From: Candidatus Marithrix sp. Canyon 246
GTDB taxonomy: Bacteria; Pseudomonadota; Gammaproteobacteria; Beggiatoales; Beggiatoaceae
Assembly (NCBI RefSeq): GCF_001723685.1
Contig: NZ_MCBX01000002.1
Location: 62,001-126,000 of the forward strand
DNA: 64,000 bases
Direction: 5' to 3'
Part shown: piece after piece, positions 26,439 through 36,480 of the stretch
How the letters are laid out: each line of letters starts with the position of its first letter
How positions within the stretch are numbered: the stretch's first letter is position 1
Notes under the pieces: generated by a model
What the model was told of the DNA's origin: nothing
Databases searched by the model: none
Seen by the model: the letters and a program-made list of their open reading frames with translations, nothing else
Program-made: the position numbers and the translations under genes

Positions 26439-27192
26439 TGCCGTAATCATCAACAGTTTTGGGTAAAGGTATAGAATTAGGAATTGCTACCTTAATTGTA
26501 CTGTCATTGCCGTAATCGTCAACAGTTTTAGGTAAAGTTATAGAGTTAGGAATTGCTGCCTTAACTTGTACTTTATTGCCTAAATTATCTAATTTCATTT
26601 GCACAATTTGACTAGTAATGTCAGCTTTTAAAGCTTCTCCGTAAGCAATCCGTGCTTTATCAGTTTCATTTTCTATTACTGCAATATCACCATTTAATTC
26701 TGCATAAGCACTTTTAAATTTACCTGCTTCAATATTGGTGATTAATTTTTTTGCCTCGGCTACTTTTTGTTCTGATAAAAATAATTTCGCTTTATGTAAG
26801 CGAGCAATGTGTTGTAATTCCTCTAATTTTATATCTTGATCAAGTATCCATTGTAAACGTATATGAGCACTGGCTAAATCTTTTTTTATTATATCTTGAC
26901 GTGCCATATTCAAAGCAGCCAAAATCGCATAAGGGCTATCACTGTGATCAGTTAATAGTTTGGCGGTGATATTTTCTGCATTTTCTAATTCCTCATTTGA
27001 AACTGAAGTTTGCATACTTTCATATAAGCGCGAGGCTAATTGCCCTTGTTGATCTGTATAAGTATTATACCAACGCCAGCCAAATAATAAACCTACTCCT
27101 ACCAGCACTCCAATAAAAATTGAGCTACCATTGTCTTTCCACCATTTTTTAATTGCTTCTAATTGTTCTTGTTCAGTTTCGTAGTGTGCCAC
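26422..27192 (-). CDS. yfgM: YfgM-type tetratricopeptide protein
   Basis: The protein has 256 residues. The N terminus has EQEQLEAIKKWWKDNGSS and one membrane helix, followed by TPR-like periplasmic sequence, the YfgM/DUF2133 layout. YfgM is an ancillary SecYEG/PpiD partner. The order hisS-yfgM-bamB is conserved in gammaproteobacteria. The C terminus has a tandem 23-residue repeat: IPNSITLPKTVDDYGNDST occurs twice with Pro/Thr and Val/Ala differences. This tail is not part of the family core. Confidence 0.9.
   Translation of the reverse strand: MAHYETEQEQLEAIKKWWKDNGSSIFIGVLVGVGLLFGWRWYNTYTDQQGQLASRLYESMQTSVSNEELENAENITAKLLTDHSDSPYAILAALNMARQDIIKKDLASAHIRLQWILDQDIKLEELQHIARLHKAKLFLSEQKVAEAKKLITNIEAGKFKSAYAELNGDIAVIENETDKARIAYGEALKADITSQIVQMKLDNLGNKVQVKAAIPNSITLPKTVDDYGNDSTIKVAIPNSIPLPKTVDDYGNDSTN
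26431..26568. repeat. 69-bp direct duplication spanning the yfgM/bamB junction
   Basis: Two copies (26431-26499 and 26500-26568) start ACTGTCATTGCCGTAAT and differ at a handful of bases. The period is exactly 23 codons, so the yfgM frame is kept. The downstream copy carries the bamB start. Confidence 0.9.
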
Positions 27193-27194
27193 TC

Positions 27195-28472
27195 TTATTC
27201 CTTTATTAATTGTTTTAAATTATCTGCTAATTCAGATATTGATAATAATGTTTGTTCTGATTTTTTACGTAGATTCTTTATTGCAATTTGCTGTTTATGA
27301 AGTTCATCTTCACCAAGTATTAACGCGAATTTAGCAGCACTTTTATCAGCGCGTTTAAATTGAGCTTTAAAACTACCACCACCGCAATTAGTGATTAAAC
27401 GTAGTTCTGGTAAGGCTGTGCGTAAAGATTCTGCTAAGGCAAAACCTTGCTGTTGCACTGTTTCGTTACCTACCATGATCATATAGATATGAGGATTAAT
27501 ATCGCTTAATTGCAACTTAGATTCTAATAATAATACCAGCCGTTCTAAGCCCATTGCAAAACCAACAGCAGGAGTTGAACGCCCACCAATTTGTTCTACT
27601 AGAGTATCATAACGCCCACCTGCACATATAGTGCCTTGTGCGCCTAATTCTTGTGTTACCCATTCAAATACGGTGCGATTATAATAATCTAAACCACGTA
27701 CTAGTTGGGGATTAATACGATAATTAATACCTGTTTGATCAAGAATATTCTTTAATTGCTGAAAATGTGTTTGTGATTCTTTGTCAAGATGATCTAATAA
27801 TTGTGGTGCTGATTGTATCAAATTTTGCATTTGAGGATTCTTACTATCCAAGATTCGCAAAGGATTTGTGTTTAAGCGGCGTTTACTGTCTTCATCTAAT
27901 TGACTTTCGTTAGCTAAAAAATAATCTACTAATTTATTTCGATAAACTGCTCTTGCTTCAGCACTACCAAGAGAGTTAATTTGTAATTCTAAATTATCAA
28001 GCCCTAATTTTTGCCAAAAACGCGCTGTCATTAAAATTATTTCAGCGTCAATATCAGCACCGGTTAAGCCATAAGCTTCTACACCAAGTTGATTAAATTG
28101 TCGATATCGACCTTTTTGCGGACGTTCATGACGAAACATTGGACCGATATACCATAATCTTTGTATTTGATTATAAAATAATCCATTTTGAATGCCGGCT
28201 CTGACACAACTAGCAGTTCCTTCAGGGCGTAATGTGAGATTATCAGAATTACGATCTACAAAGCTGAACATTTCTTTTTCAACAATATCAGTAACTTCCC
28301 CGATAGAACGACTAAATAATTCAGTTGCTTCTAATATGGGCATCCGAATTTCTTGATAACCGTAACTTTCTAATACTTGATGAAGTGTATGTTCTATATG
28401 TTGCCAAATCGGTGTTTGTGCTGGGAGAATGTCATTCATTCCCCTGATAGCTTGAATTTTTTTTTTAGACAT
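27195..28472 (-). CDS. hisS: Histidyl-tRNA synthetase
   Basis: The protein has 425 residues, a class II synthetase: [13 protein letters not shown] at the N terminus, [13 protein letters not shown] (motif 2), the His-binding [15 protein letters not shown] and [14 protein letters not shown], and [16 protein letters not shown] (motif 3). It is the first gene of the conserved hisS-yfgM-bamB block. A repeat element at 28535-28631 lies upstream. Confidence 0.97.
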   Translation of the reverse strand: MSKKKIQAIRGMNDILPAQTPIWQHIEHTLHQVLESYGYQEIRMPILEATELFSRSIGEVTDIVEKEMFSFVDRNSDNLTLRPEGTASCVRAGIQNGLFYNQIQRLWYIGPMFRHERPQKGRYRQFNQLGVEAYGLTGADIDAEIILMTARFWQKLGLDNLELQINSLGSAEARAVYRNKLVDYFLANESQLDEDSKRRLNTNPLRILDSKNPQMQNLIQSAPQLLDHLDKESQTHFQQLKNILDQTGINYRINPQLVRGLDYYNRTVFEWVTQELGAQGTICAGGRYDTLVEQIGGRSTPAVGFAMGLERLVLLLESKLQLSDINPHIYMIMVGNETVQQQGFALAESLRTALPELRLITNCGGGSFKAQFKRADKSAAKFALILGEDELHKQQIAIKNLRKKSEQTLLSISELADNLKQLIKE

Positions 28473-28534
28473 AAATTATTATTAATTACCTGAATGTGCC
28501 CTCAATTTTATGTAAAATCGTATTTGTAGTATTT

Positions 28535-28631
28535 GTAGGGTGGGTAGAGCGAAAGCGATACGAAGTCAGCGAAGCGAAACCCACCAAGGTAGCTAAAATG
28601 GTGGGTTTCGCTTTCGCTCTACCCACCCTAC
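28535..28631. repeat. REP-like palindrome pair (GTAGGGTGGGTAGAGCG family)
   Basis: Forward arm 28535-28585 (GTAGGGTGGGTAGAGCGAA ... GCGAAACCCACC) and reverse arm 28600-28631 (GGTGGGTTTCGC ... ACCCACCCTAC). The forward arm contains an inserted CGATACGAAGTCAGCGAAGC module, also found at 45017-45036. It matches copies flanking the RAYT gene at 36826. Confidence 0.88.
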
Positions 28632-28669
28632 ATGAAAGATTGTGACATCAAACTAAGATCATATTCGCA

Positions 28670-29350
28670 CTACCTTCTTAATATCGCAATCCATCGCCAT
28701 AAGCTGAGTAGGCTAACTAATGAACTAGCAACATAAGTTAAAGCACAGGCGGTGAGAATTTTACGTGCTGCTTTTTGATCAATTTCATTAATATATTGAC
28801 CTTTTTCTAATATTGGTAAAGCGCGATTAAAGCTAGCATCCAATTCTACTGGTAATGTTATTAAATGAACTAATACTGAAGCCCCTAAACTGGCAATACC
28901 ACCTAAAAACATCAAAACACCAGCGGCAGGAATACGCGCAATTAAAGCAATAACAGGAATCAGCATCATTAAACCGGCACCAACTTTTTCAGCAATTTGC
29001 GCAATACGCACTAACTTGGTGCGATTATGTAAAGCCTTATAACCACTATAATCTTGAATAGCATGTCCAACTTCATGAGCCGCTGTAGCAACTGCGGTTA
29101 AAGATTTACCATGAAAATTATCTGAACTTAAACGTACAACTTTCTCTATAGGATCATAATGATCCCCAGCTTCAGTAATCTCAACTTTAACAGCCATATT
29201 AAATTGTTTTAATAAATGTTGAGCTAATTCACCGCCAGTGCCGGGGAAATCATCACGATGTCGGCTATACTTTTTTAGAACTCTTTTAGCCCAAAACTGG
29301 GGACCATAAATGATTACCAATAATAGTAATAATAATATTATTATCATCAT
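28670..29350 (-). CDS. YugP-type neutral zinc metallopeptidase
   Basis: The protein has 226 residues. An N-terminal membrane helix (IIILLLLLLVIIYGPQF) precedes the zinc site HEVGH in TAAHEVGHAIQDYSGYKAL and a downstream Glu (PVELDASFNRALP), the DUF-type YugP/Zn-protease pattern; two further hydrophobic segments follow. The family is an uncharacterised membrane protease. It follows the PD-(D/E)XK-like gene by 3 bp in the metX-metW transcript. Confidence 0.88.
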   Translation of the reverse strand: MMIIILLLLLLVIIYGPQFWAKRVLKKYSRHRDDFPGTGGELAQHLLKQFNMAVKVEITEAGDHYDPIEKVVRLSSDNFHGKSLTAVATAAHEVGHAIQDYSGYKALHNRTKLVRIAQIAEKVGAGLMMLIPVIALIARIPAAGVLMFLGGIASLGASVLVHLITLPVELDASFNRALPILEKGQYINEIDQKAARKILTACALTYVASSLVSLLSLWRWIAILRR

Positions 29351-29353
29351 ATT

Positions 29354-29968
29354 TTATTGTAATATACCAATCATAATTGCAAATATGGCTTCAATATCTT
29401 CTGGTACACGATATGTATGTATATCTCTAATAATTTGTTTTTCTTTTCTATTTAAAATACCAAAACGCCACAATTCCCCAATACTTACCGCGCCATATAA
29501 ATTTTGTGATTTATTGTCATCTTGATATTTATCCATCGCAATCAATTCAACTATAAGTTGATTAAATCCTTTTTCCATATCACCTTTTTTAGCTTCAATG
29601 ACAATAACTTCTTGTTCTGAAGAGATTATATAATCTAATAAACCACCTAATCTATCATCAATATTTATTGGATATTCTACATTTATTCTTGCTTTTACAT
29701 GAGAAATTATTTCCCATAATAATGGTGCTATCATAAAATCCCTTTTTGCCATTTCCGAATTTAAGGTGATTTTTGGTAGATTTTTATAAAAACTATCTTG
29801 TAAAGCTTCTATTTTTGTTATATCAATATTTTTTGCTAGATTAAAATCAATAGCTTGAGTATGAAACTGATAAGCAAATTCAGCAGCTATTTCTTCAGGT
29901 GGATTATTAAACTCAAAATAATCACTAAATGTATATTTTTTGCCTTCTTTAAAATTTAACTTAGTCAT
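29354..29968 (-). CDS. PD-(D/E)XK nuclease-like protein of unknown role
   Basis: The protein has 204 residues. The central segment DDRLGGLLDYIISSEQ followed by EVIVIEAKKGDMEKGFNQLI gives a nuclease-like Asp ... Glu-x-Lys arrangement on a beta strand and helix, close to a restriction-type fold. The rest (FAYQFHTQAIDFNLA, SIGELWRFGIL) is not diagnostic. It overlaps the metW end by 8 bp. The function is unknown and the nuclease call rests on the motif only. Confidence 0.6.
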   Translation of the reverse strand: MTKLNFKEGKKYTFSDYFEFNNPPEEIAAEFAYQFHTQAIDFNLAKNIDITKIEALQDSFYKNLPKITLNSEMAKRDFMIAPLLWEIISHVKARINVEYPINIDDRLGGLLDYIISSEQEVIVIEAKKGDMEKGFNQLIVELIAMDKYQDDNKSQNLYGAVSIGELWRFGILNRKEKQIIRDIHTYRVPEDIEAIFAIMIGILQ

Positions 29969-30569
29969 AATGCTTACTACGAAACCGATAAACTGCTATT
30001 TCTCCTAATAAATTAGGCATTAAACTCATCAACCAACTAGTATGGTGTTTAGTATCTACTACTGCCCGTTGTAACACTTCAATATCTAAAGTATCACAAA
30101 GTTTCTCAAAATCATGTACAGTGCATAAACGAATATTTTCACCATTATACCAATCTTCTGGTAAAGCCCTAGTTTTAGGCATTAAACCATTAAAAAACAA
30201 TGATTTTCTAACTTTCCAATGTCCAAAATTAGGAAAAGTAACAATCCCTTGTTTTCCAACTCGTAACATTTCCTTCAATAACAAATCAGGGCGATGAATA
30301 GTTTGTAAAGCCTGTGTCATAACCACATAATCAAAACTATTTTCATTAAAATCCGATAAACCTTGATTTAAATCAGTATCAATAACATTGACACCTTTCT
30401 CAATACACAATTCAAGATTATCATCATCAATTTCTAAACCATAACCAGTAATGTTGCGACTATCAGTTAAATGAGCCAACAAAGTTCCATCACCACAACC
30501 TAAATCTAAAACATGTGAACCTTCAGTAATCCATTCACTCATCAATGCCAAATCAATACGCAAATCCAT
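29961..30569 (-). CDS. metW: Methionine biosynthesis protein MetW
   Basis: The protein has 202 residues. SAM-type motif I is HVLDLGCGDGTLLAHL, followed by GYGLEIDDDNLELCI, DYVVMTQALQTIHRPD and KQGIVTFPNFGHWK, typical of MetW. MetW partners MetX in homoserine acylation in many proteobacteria. The partner metX is upstream on the same strand, but a HigBA toxin-antitoxin pair lies between them. Confidence 0.93.
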   Translation of the reverse strand: MDLRIDLALMSEWITEGSHVLDLGCGDGTLLAHLTDSRNITGYGLEIDDDNLELCIEKGVNVIDTDLNQGLSDFNENSFDYVVMTQALQTIHRPDLLLKEMLRVGKQGIVTFPNFGHWKVRKSLFFNGLMPKTRALPEDWYNGENIRLCTVHDFEKLCDTLDIEVLQRAVVDTKHHTSWLMSLMPNLLGEIAVYRFRSKHYD

Positions 30570-30584
30570 ATTTACTTATCCATT

Positions 30585-30989
30585 TTACAAAAATACGGCT
30601 GGTGATACATGAAAACGCTGACTAAGACTTTTAATTTGAATGACATTTAATTGAAATTGACCAATTAATATATTCAATATATCTTTTTGATTACCAATTT
30701 CAGGTAAATCATATGCTGTTAAACCATGTTCTTCCATTAAAAATCGTAAAACTTCATGTGCAGGAGCATCCGCTACTGGATAATGTTCTTCTTCATAAAC
30801 TTCTATTAAAGTACTTAAAGTTTCCAACAAACCAGCCAATATATGTGTTTCATCATCACCAACAACATTAAGTAATTCATCAAGTAAATTAAGCATACGT
30901 TGATATTCTATCTTAGAATGTGGAATAGATAATACATCTTCCACAGAGTGCCAATGATTTACTGTTTTTGCCAGCAAGGGAGTCATCAT
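30585..30989 (-). CDS. higA: HigA-type antitoxin
   Basis: The protein has 134 residues. It begins TPLLAKTVNHWHSVEDVLS, and its C-terminal half is a Xre-like HTH with HEVLRFLMEEHGLTAYDL, IGNQKDILNILIG and LSQRFHVSPAVFL, the pattern of HigA antitoxins encoded after HigB (long form with N-terminal extension). It presumably neutralises the upstream toxin and represses transcription. It lies inside metX-metW. No operator was mapped. Confidence 0.85.
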   Translation of the reverse strand: MMTPLLAKTVNHWHSVEDVLSIPHSKIEYQRMLNLLDELLNVVGDDETHILAGLLETLSTLIEVYEEEHYPVADAPAHEVLRFLMEEHGLTAYDLPEIGNQKDILNILIGQFQLNVIQIKSLSQRFHVSPAVFL

Positions 30990-31002
30990 ATTTACCTTTT
31001 AA

Positions 31003-31308
31003 TCAACTTGTCTTTTTGCATTCATTTTTCCACCCACCTACATCATATTCTGAATGTGTGAGTATATGTCTAATATATAATCTTTGTTTATTATAATGAA
31101 TTGCAGCAATTAATCTAACTTTATTACCTCCAATATTAAACACAACACATCTCCCCACTAAATCTGCGCTAGGAAAGCTAAGACGTAATTCATTAAAATT
31201 CTGAAAATCATTATTTTTTATTAATTTATACCATGCTTCTAAAGCATTTTTTGTTTCAGGATACTTTTTTATAAAATAATTCAATCTTGCTCGTTTAATT
31301 ATACGCAC
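31003..31308 (-). CDS. higB: HigB-type mRNA interferase toxin
   Basis: The protein has 101 residues. The HigB_toxin pattern is clear: ALEAWYKLIKNNDFQNFNEL, SADLVGRCVVFNIGGNKVRL, AAIHYNKQRLYIRHILTH and YDVGGWKNECK. The start is GTG at 31308. The GGAGGA ribosome-binding site lies within the last codons of metX (gap one base), so translation is coupled to metX. RelE-like toxins cleave ribosome-bound mRNA. Confidence 0.87.
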   Translation of the reverse strand: MRIIKRARLNYFIKKYPETKNALEAWYKLIKNNDFQNFNELRLSFPSADLVGRCVVFNIGGNKVRLIAAIHYNKQRLYIRHILTHSEYDVGGWKNECKKTS

Positions 31309-31309
31309 T

Positions 31310-32449
31310 TCATTCCTCCGCCACTCGCTGCATATAAGTCTTAAACACTCGCATATAATGAGGAATCGGCATTAAAAAAGCATCATGCCCTTGATCGGCT
31401 GTAATCTGAGCATAACTAACTTGTTTCTTATTATCTAATAAGGCTTTTACCATTTCACGCGAACGAGCTGGAGCAAATCGCCAATCAGTAGTAAAGGAAA
31501 TCACTAAAAATTTTGCTAAAACTTTGGCTAGTGCCGCTGATAGATTATTGTTATGTTCGCTAGCTGGATCAAAATAATCTAAAGTTTTGGTCATTAATAA
31601 ATAAGTATTTGCATCAAAACGATCTACAAAAGATCGCCCTTGATAACGTAAATAACTTTCAACTTGAAATTCTACATCAAAGCCAAAATTTAATTTACCT
31701 TCACGTAATTCTCGTCCAAATTTATTGCGCATTGCATCATCAGATAAATAAGTAATATGCCCTAACATTCTGGCTAACATTAAACCTTGACGAGGCACTG
31801 CATCATATTGATAATAATGACCTTCATGAAAATCAGGATCATTCAAAATTGCTTGACGTGCAACTTCATTAAATGCAATATTTTGTGCGGTTAATTTTGG
31901 AGCAGCGGCAATTACAATGCAATGACGTAAATTTTTAGGATAATCTATTGCCCATTGCAAAGCTTGCATTCCACCTAAACTACCACCGATCACCGCTGCC
32001 CACTGTGAAATACCTAATACATCAGCAAGACGCGCCTGAGTTTTTACCCAATCACGCACAGTTAAAATGGGAAATTCTGGACCATAAGGCTTAGCAGTTT
32101 CAGGGTTAATAGTATTAGGACCAGTTGAACCCTTACAACCACCTAAATTATTTAATGAAACCACAAAAAAAATATTAGTATCAATTGGTTTACCCGGTCC
32201 AATGCAAGTATCCCACCATCCGGGCTTTTTATCTTGCATAGTATAATAACCTGCGGCATGATGATCGCCGCTTAAAGCATGACAAATCAACACTGCATTA
32301 GATGCTTGTTTGTTTAATTCACCATAAGTTTCATATACTAGTTCATAACTTGGCAAAGTACGCCCACAATCTAATGCTAATGGTGTTGTAAATTTCTCAG
32401 TTTGTACTGTAACTAACCCTACATTATCAGGTGCTAACATATCAGGCAT
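31310..32449 (-). CDS. metX: Homoserine O-acyltransferase MetX
   Basis: The protein has 379 residues, alpha/beta-hydrolase fold. [12 protein letters not shown] and the nucleophile elbow [12 protein letters not shown] (catalytic Ser near 165) are conserved, with Asp in [12 protein letters not shown] and His in QGHDAFLM. It acylates homoserine in methionine synthesis. It is the first methionine gene of the transcript and is coupled to higB. A secreted hypothetical gene lies 4 bp upstream. Confidence 0.94.
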   Translation of the reverse strand: MPDMLAPDNVGLVTVQTEKFTTPLALDCGRTLPSYELVYETYGELNKQASNAVLICHALSGDHHAAGYYTMQDKKPGWWDTCIGPGKPIDTNIFFVVSLNNLGGCKGSTGPNTINPETAKPYGPEFPILTVRDWVKTQARLADVLGISQWAAVIGGSLGGMQALQWAIDYPKNLRHCIVIAAAPKLTAQNIAFNEVARQAILNDPDFHEGHYYQYDAVPRQGLMLARMLGHITYLSDDAMRNKFGRELREGKLNFGFDVEFQVESYLRYQGRSFVDRFDANTYLLMTKTLDYFDPASEHNNNLSAALAKVLAKFLVISFTTDWRFAPARSREMVKALLDNKKQVSYAQITADQGHDAFLMPIPHYMRVFKTYMQRVAEE

Positions 32450-32453
32450 GATA

Positions 32454-33167
32454 TTAATAACGTCGTCTTTGTCTCATTTGTTGTTCGCTAATCATTCTAT
32501 AACCACTAGGCACATTAAAGCTATTAGCTGACACAGTTATATTAGTTTTAACACTAACAATTTCATGTAAAACCCTGCTGCCCCTTCTACCCATAATGAC
32601 TTGCATCTTCATAGATATACCTAATGCTTTCATTTGTCCTCTTAATTTTTGATGTCCTCTAATGCAAGGTGGCATAGGCATTCCTTGAACTTTTCTGGAG
32701 TTTTCCATTTTAAACATGGTATTAATATATCTTTTAAAATCAGTTACTTTAGCTAATTTTTTAGAAAAATAATATTTAGAACAAGTTCTACCATCAACTT
32801 TAAGAACATATTTAGTAGTGGAATAACCAGCAATTAATCTATTACTACGTTTTTTGATTAATTTAGCAGTTATAGGATTTTGTGCTCGAAAATTATGCGT
32901 TGGAATTTCAGGCGGTTTGCCAATAATATCCAGATTTACAATCCGTCTTTTACGAGCATCAACTATATACATTTTGCCCTTATCCATGTCAATCACACTA
33001 TAATTATTAGGATTTCCGGTATTTAGGCGCACCATTGAGCCATCAATAATAATCGTTTCAATCTTAGCTTCGATATTACGACGCTCAACTTGAGTTGCTG
33101 CTAAACTGGCATTACAAATACCAACACTGCTAACACCAATAATTATTAGGTTTTGTAATTTAGTCAT
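32454..33167 (-). CDS. Secreted protein (DUF4412-like), unknown
   Basis: The protein has 237 residues. It has a probable signal peptide ([19 protein letters not shown]). Beta-rich mature part with [20 protein letters not shown] and [18 protein letters not shown] resembles DUF4412-type periplasmic proteins, though I cannot confirm the family. Two cysteines (RTCSKY, PPCIRG) could pair. It is in line with metX, 4 bp away, but the functions look unrelated. Confidence 0.7.
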   Translation of the reverse strand: MTKLQNLIIIGVSSVGICNASLAATQVERRNIEAKIETIIIDGSMVRLNTGNPNNYSVIDMDKGKMYIVDARKRRIVNLDIIGKPPEIPTHNFRAQNPITAKLIKKRSNRLIAGYSTTKYVLKVDGRTCSKYYFSKKLAKVTDFKRYINTMFKMENSRKVQGMPMPPCIRGHQKLRGQMKALGISMKMQVIMGRRGSRVLHEIVSVKTNITVSANSFNVPSGYRMISEQQMRQRRRY

Positions 33168-33287
33168 TCAATATTCTCCTATGTCGTATCATAAAGATCA
33201 AATTTTACTCTTTCAGCAGAAATTTATCTATAGTTTATGGATTGTTTTTCGCATAGTCACTTTTATTTTCATTACCATTAAATAGCA

Positions 33288-34445
33288 ATGATCCGAATTC
33301 ACGCATTAAAATTATCATTTCTTTTTATTTTTTGTTGTTATCTAACTCCAGTTGTATATGCTCAATGTAGTTTACAATATCTAGTTAAAGTGATTCCAGT
33401 TATATCAATAAAAGGCGAAGTACAAAGAATAGCCTCTGTTGCAATTTCACCTGATGGCAATTACCTGCTGTCAGCGGGGAAAGATAAAATAATTTGGTTA
33501 TGGAGTCTGCAAACTGGAAGACTTATCAGAAAGTTTTTCGGGCATCGCGATATTATTAGTTCTGTTAATTTTTCGTCAGATGGTAAATATGCCATTTCAG
33601 GTAGTCGTGATAGAACCATACGCTTATGGAATGTTAAGACCGGTAAGTTATTAAATACTTATACTGGGCATCGTGGTTTTGTAAGTTCAGTTCAGTTTTA
33701 TTCTTATGATCGTTATATTGTTTCAAGTGCTTATGATAGAACCATAGGCTTGTGGAATAAGCGTAGTAAAAAAATGATATATAAATTCAAAAAAGGTAGT
33801 TGGGTATTATCTTTAGATATTTCTCCAGATCAACGTTTTATGATTGCTGGTAATCGAGATCGAAAAATGCGTTTATGGAATTTAAGCACTGGTAAAGTGA
33901 AACGTACTTTTAAAGCTTATTCTTATTTCATTTCTGTAGCCTTTTCTCCTAATGGAAAATATATTGTTTCTGGGCATTCAAGTCGTAGTGTCAGATTGTG
34001 GAATGTTAAAACTGGCAAAATGTTACATAATTTTCATGGACATAAAAATTCGGTTTTTTCAGTAGATATTTCTCCCGATAATAATCAGATTGTTTCTGCT
34101 AGTTGGGATAAAACTGTACGTGTTTGGGATATTAAAAGTCGTAGATTATCAAGGATTTTTAGAGGGCATATGGACGATGTTTATTCTGTTAAGTTTAGTT
34201 CAAATGGTAAACGGATTATTTCAGCAGGAGATGATGGAATTTTTATATGGGATACTAAAACTGGTTCCCAAATTGCTCACTTGATATCTTTTAAAGATGG
34301 TGAATGGATCACAATCACTCCTAATGGAGCTTTTATAGCTTCTGGCAAAGGGGCAAGAAAGATTCTAATAGCTAATCGTCAAGTACGTAATGATAATGAT
34401 TATCATTGTCCTGAAGTAGTAAAAAAATCACTTACTGAGGAATGA
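33288..34445 (+). CDS. Secreted WD40 beta-propeller protein
   Basis: The protein has 385 residues. A signal peptide (KLSFLFIFCCYLTPVVYA) is followed by about seven WD40 repeats, each with the GH ... D...IRLWNVKTGK pattern, for example SRDRTIRLWNVKTGKLL, DNNQIVSASWDKTVRVWDI and FRGHMDDVYSVKFS. The C terminus (GEWITITPNGAFIASGKGA) is the DGEWI closing motif of such proteins. A periplasmic or secreted propeller is unusual in bacteria. It precedes the TonB-dependent receptor by 10 bp, so it may be its envelope partner. Confidence 0.88.
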   Translation: MIRIHALKLSFLFIFCCYLTPVVYAQCSLQYLVKVIPVISIKGEVQRIASVAISPDGNYLLSAGKDKIIWLWSLQTGRLIRKFFGHRDIISSVNFSSDGKYAISGSRDRTIRLWNVKTGKLLNTYTGHRGFVSSVQFYSYDRYIVSSAYDRTIGLWNKRSKKMIYKFKKGSWVLSLDISPDQRFMIAGNRDRKMRLWNLSTGKVKRTFKAYSYFISVAFSPNGKYIVSGHSSRSVRLWNVKTGKMLHNFHGHKNSVFSVDISPDNNQIVSASWDKTVRVWDIKSRRLSRIFRGHMDDVYSVKFSSNGKRIISAGDDGIFIWDTKTGSQIAHLISFKDGEWITITPNGAFIASGKGARKILIANRQVRNDNDYHCPEVVKKSLTEE

Positions 34446-34455
34446 ATGTCAAAGT

Positions 34456-36474
34456 ATGAAAATCAATCATATATTAATAATATTTATATCTTTAATTATT
34501 TATCATAGTAATTCTGTGGCATGTAATGCTAGTTATGATAATGAATTAGGTTGGTTGCAAGAAGTTGAGGTAGCGTCTGGATATAATGAACCATTAACAG
34601 AAGTGCCTGTACCTGTGACTGTAATTAATAGCAAAATGATAACAAATATTGGTGCTAAAACTCTGAAAGATGTGTTAGTAACTTATGTACCGGGTATTAC
34701 TTTTGTGCAAGATCAAAATGAAGTAAATGTTGCAGGGCGGGGGGTGTACGGCTCTTCACAACAAAAGATGTTAATTTTGTTAAATGGTCATCGTCTGAAT
34801 TCACGTGCTTATTCTATGGCCAATCCAGATTATAGTATAAGTTTAGATAAAGTAAAATGTATTGAAGTGCTTAGAGCGCCGGGATCATCTTTATATGGTA
34901 ATGTTGCTTTAAGCGCGGTTATTAATATTATTACTAAAAAAGCTAGTGATGTGAATGGTGTACAAGTTAGTGCTGGCTTTGGTAATTATGGGCAAAAAAA
35001 ATTCAGTTTTCTTTTAGGTAGTGATTTTGAAAATGAAAACAATGATTTACTTTTATGGGGTAGTTGGTATCAGAGTGATGGTGAACAAAAGGCTTCTGCT
35101 ATTTTAGATGGATTTAAAGATAAGGGAGCTTATGATGTTGGTATTAATTTAAAATTAGCTAATTTTAATTTTTTAGCAACTCAACGTTATGCTAAATATA
35201 TAGAGCCATTTTCAGGTGGTGGAAAAACTGGTGAAGCTTATAATTATAATGATTATCAGAGCTTAGCTGGAAATGGACCCGGTTTAGGATCAAATTCCTC
35301 ACATATAGGTATAGATTATAATAATGACTATTTAAAATTACAACTTTATTATGATGAAAATGATGTCAACGCACATCTAATCACCAATCCACAATTACAA
35401 AAACATACCTTAGCGGGTTGGTCAGAACGTTCATCAGGAATCATTGCACAAATAAATAAATCATATAATATCTTTGGTAAAGAAGGTACATGGATGATAG
35501 GGATTCAAGAAGATAGAATGGAGTTATATGATAGTGAACTTGTTAGTGGAATCGGAGGTGGATGGTTTCCAAAAACACGTCCATTATTAGAAGTTGGAAA
35601 AGAAAATATATCTTCTGTATTTAGCCAAATAAAACATCAATTTAGTGAGCAATTAATAGCTAATATTGGAATACGCTTTGATCATAAACAGCGTTATGAA
35701 GATGATGATTTAAATGCAATATCTCCTCGCCTAGCTTTGGTATATATACCAAATAATAATTTTGATATAAAATTATCTTATTCAAAAGCCTTTGTAGATG
35801 CGCCATATTGGTATAGATATAATACACTAGCTAGTTATCGCGGCGCACAATCTTTACAGCCAGAACATATGGAATCTTATCAATTTACACCATCTTTAAA
35901 ATTAGCAGGTGGCAAAGTTCTGAGTCGTTTAAATCTATTTTATAATAAATTCACAGATTTTATTTGGAGAAATAATAATGCCGCTGCTAATGAAGCGGTG
36001 TATCAAAATGCTGGCTTTTTAAAAGTTTGGGGTATAGAAAATGAAACTAGTTATCAAGAAAGAGCTTATAATATAGCATTTAATTTTACTTACCAAGCCG
36101 CTCATGATGCTGAAAACTATAATATATCGGGTAACGAAATTGCAAATATCCCAAATTGGACAGGGAATTTAGTGTTTAATATTAATCCATTAAAATTAAC
36201 TAATTTCAATCAAGATAGTTTTTCTTCTGATTTATGGTTTAATTTTACAGCAAGATATATTGGTCAACAATTTTCATCAAAAGATAATCAAGTTGATGAT
36301 GTGCTATTATTTAATAGCGGCTTTCGTTGGCAATGGCAAGATATATTTTTAGATGCACGAGTCTATAATTTATTAGATGAAGATTATTATCAAGGTGGAA
36401 GTGTGACACATCCATATCCTCAAGCCGGGCGGTGGTTTATGTTTACTGTTGGGTATCAAGGGGAATTTTTATAA
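34456..36474 (+). CDS. TonB-dependent outer membrane receptor
   Basis: The protein has 672 residues. Signal peptide (HILIIFISLIIYHSNSVA), then a plug domain with VPVPVTVINSKMITNIGAKT, LVTYVPGITF and LRAPGSSLYGNVALSAVINI. The beta barrel contains SPRLALVYIPNNNFDIKLSYSK-like strands and ends with a Phe-rich FTVGYQGEF. The ligand could be a siderophore, cobalamin or catecholate compound; CirA-like plug sequence is not decisive. It shares a transcript with the secreted WD40 gene. Confidence 0.93.
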   Translation: MKINHILIIFISLIIYHSNSVACNASYDNELGWLQEVEVASGYNEPLTEVPVPVTVINSKMITNIGAKTLKDVLVTYVPGITFVQDQNEVNVAGRGVYGSSQQKMLILLNGHRLNSRAYSMANPDYSISLDKVKCIEVLRAPGSSLYGNVALSAVINIITKKASDVNGVQVSAGFGNYGQKKFSFLLGSDFENENNDLLLWGSWYQSDGEQKASAILDGFKDKGAYDVGINLKLANFNFLATQRYAKYIEPFSGGGKTGEAYNYNDYQSLAGNGPGLGSNSSHIGIDYNNDYLKLQLYYDENDVNAHLITNPQLQKHTLAGWSERSSGIIAQINKSYNIFGKEGTWMIGIQEDRMELYDSELVSGIGGGWFPKTRPLLEVGKENISSVFSQIKHQFSEQLIANIGIRFDHKQRYEDDDLNAISPRLALVYIPNNNFDIKLSYSKAFVDAPYWYRYNTLASYRGAQSLQPEHMESYQFTPSLKLAGGKVLSRLNLFYNKFTDFIWRNNNAAANEAVYQNAGFLKVWGIENETSYQERAYNIAFNFTYQAAHDAENYNISGNEIANIPNWTGNLVFNINPLKLTNFNQDSFSSDLWFNFTARYIGQQFSSKDNQVDDVLLFNSGFRWQWQDIFLDARVYNLLDEDYYQGGSVTHPYPQAGRWFMFTVGYQGEFL

Positions 36475-36480
36475 TATTTA

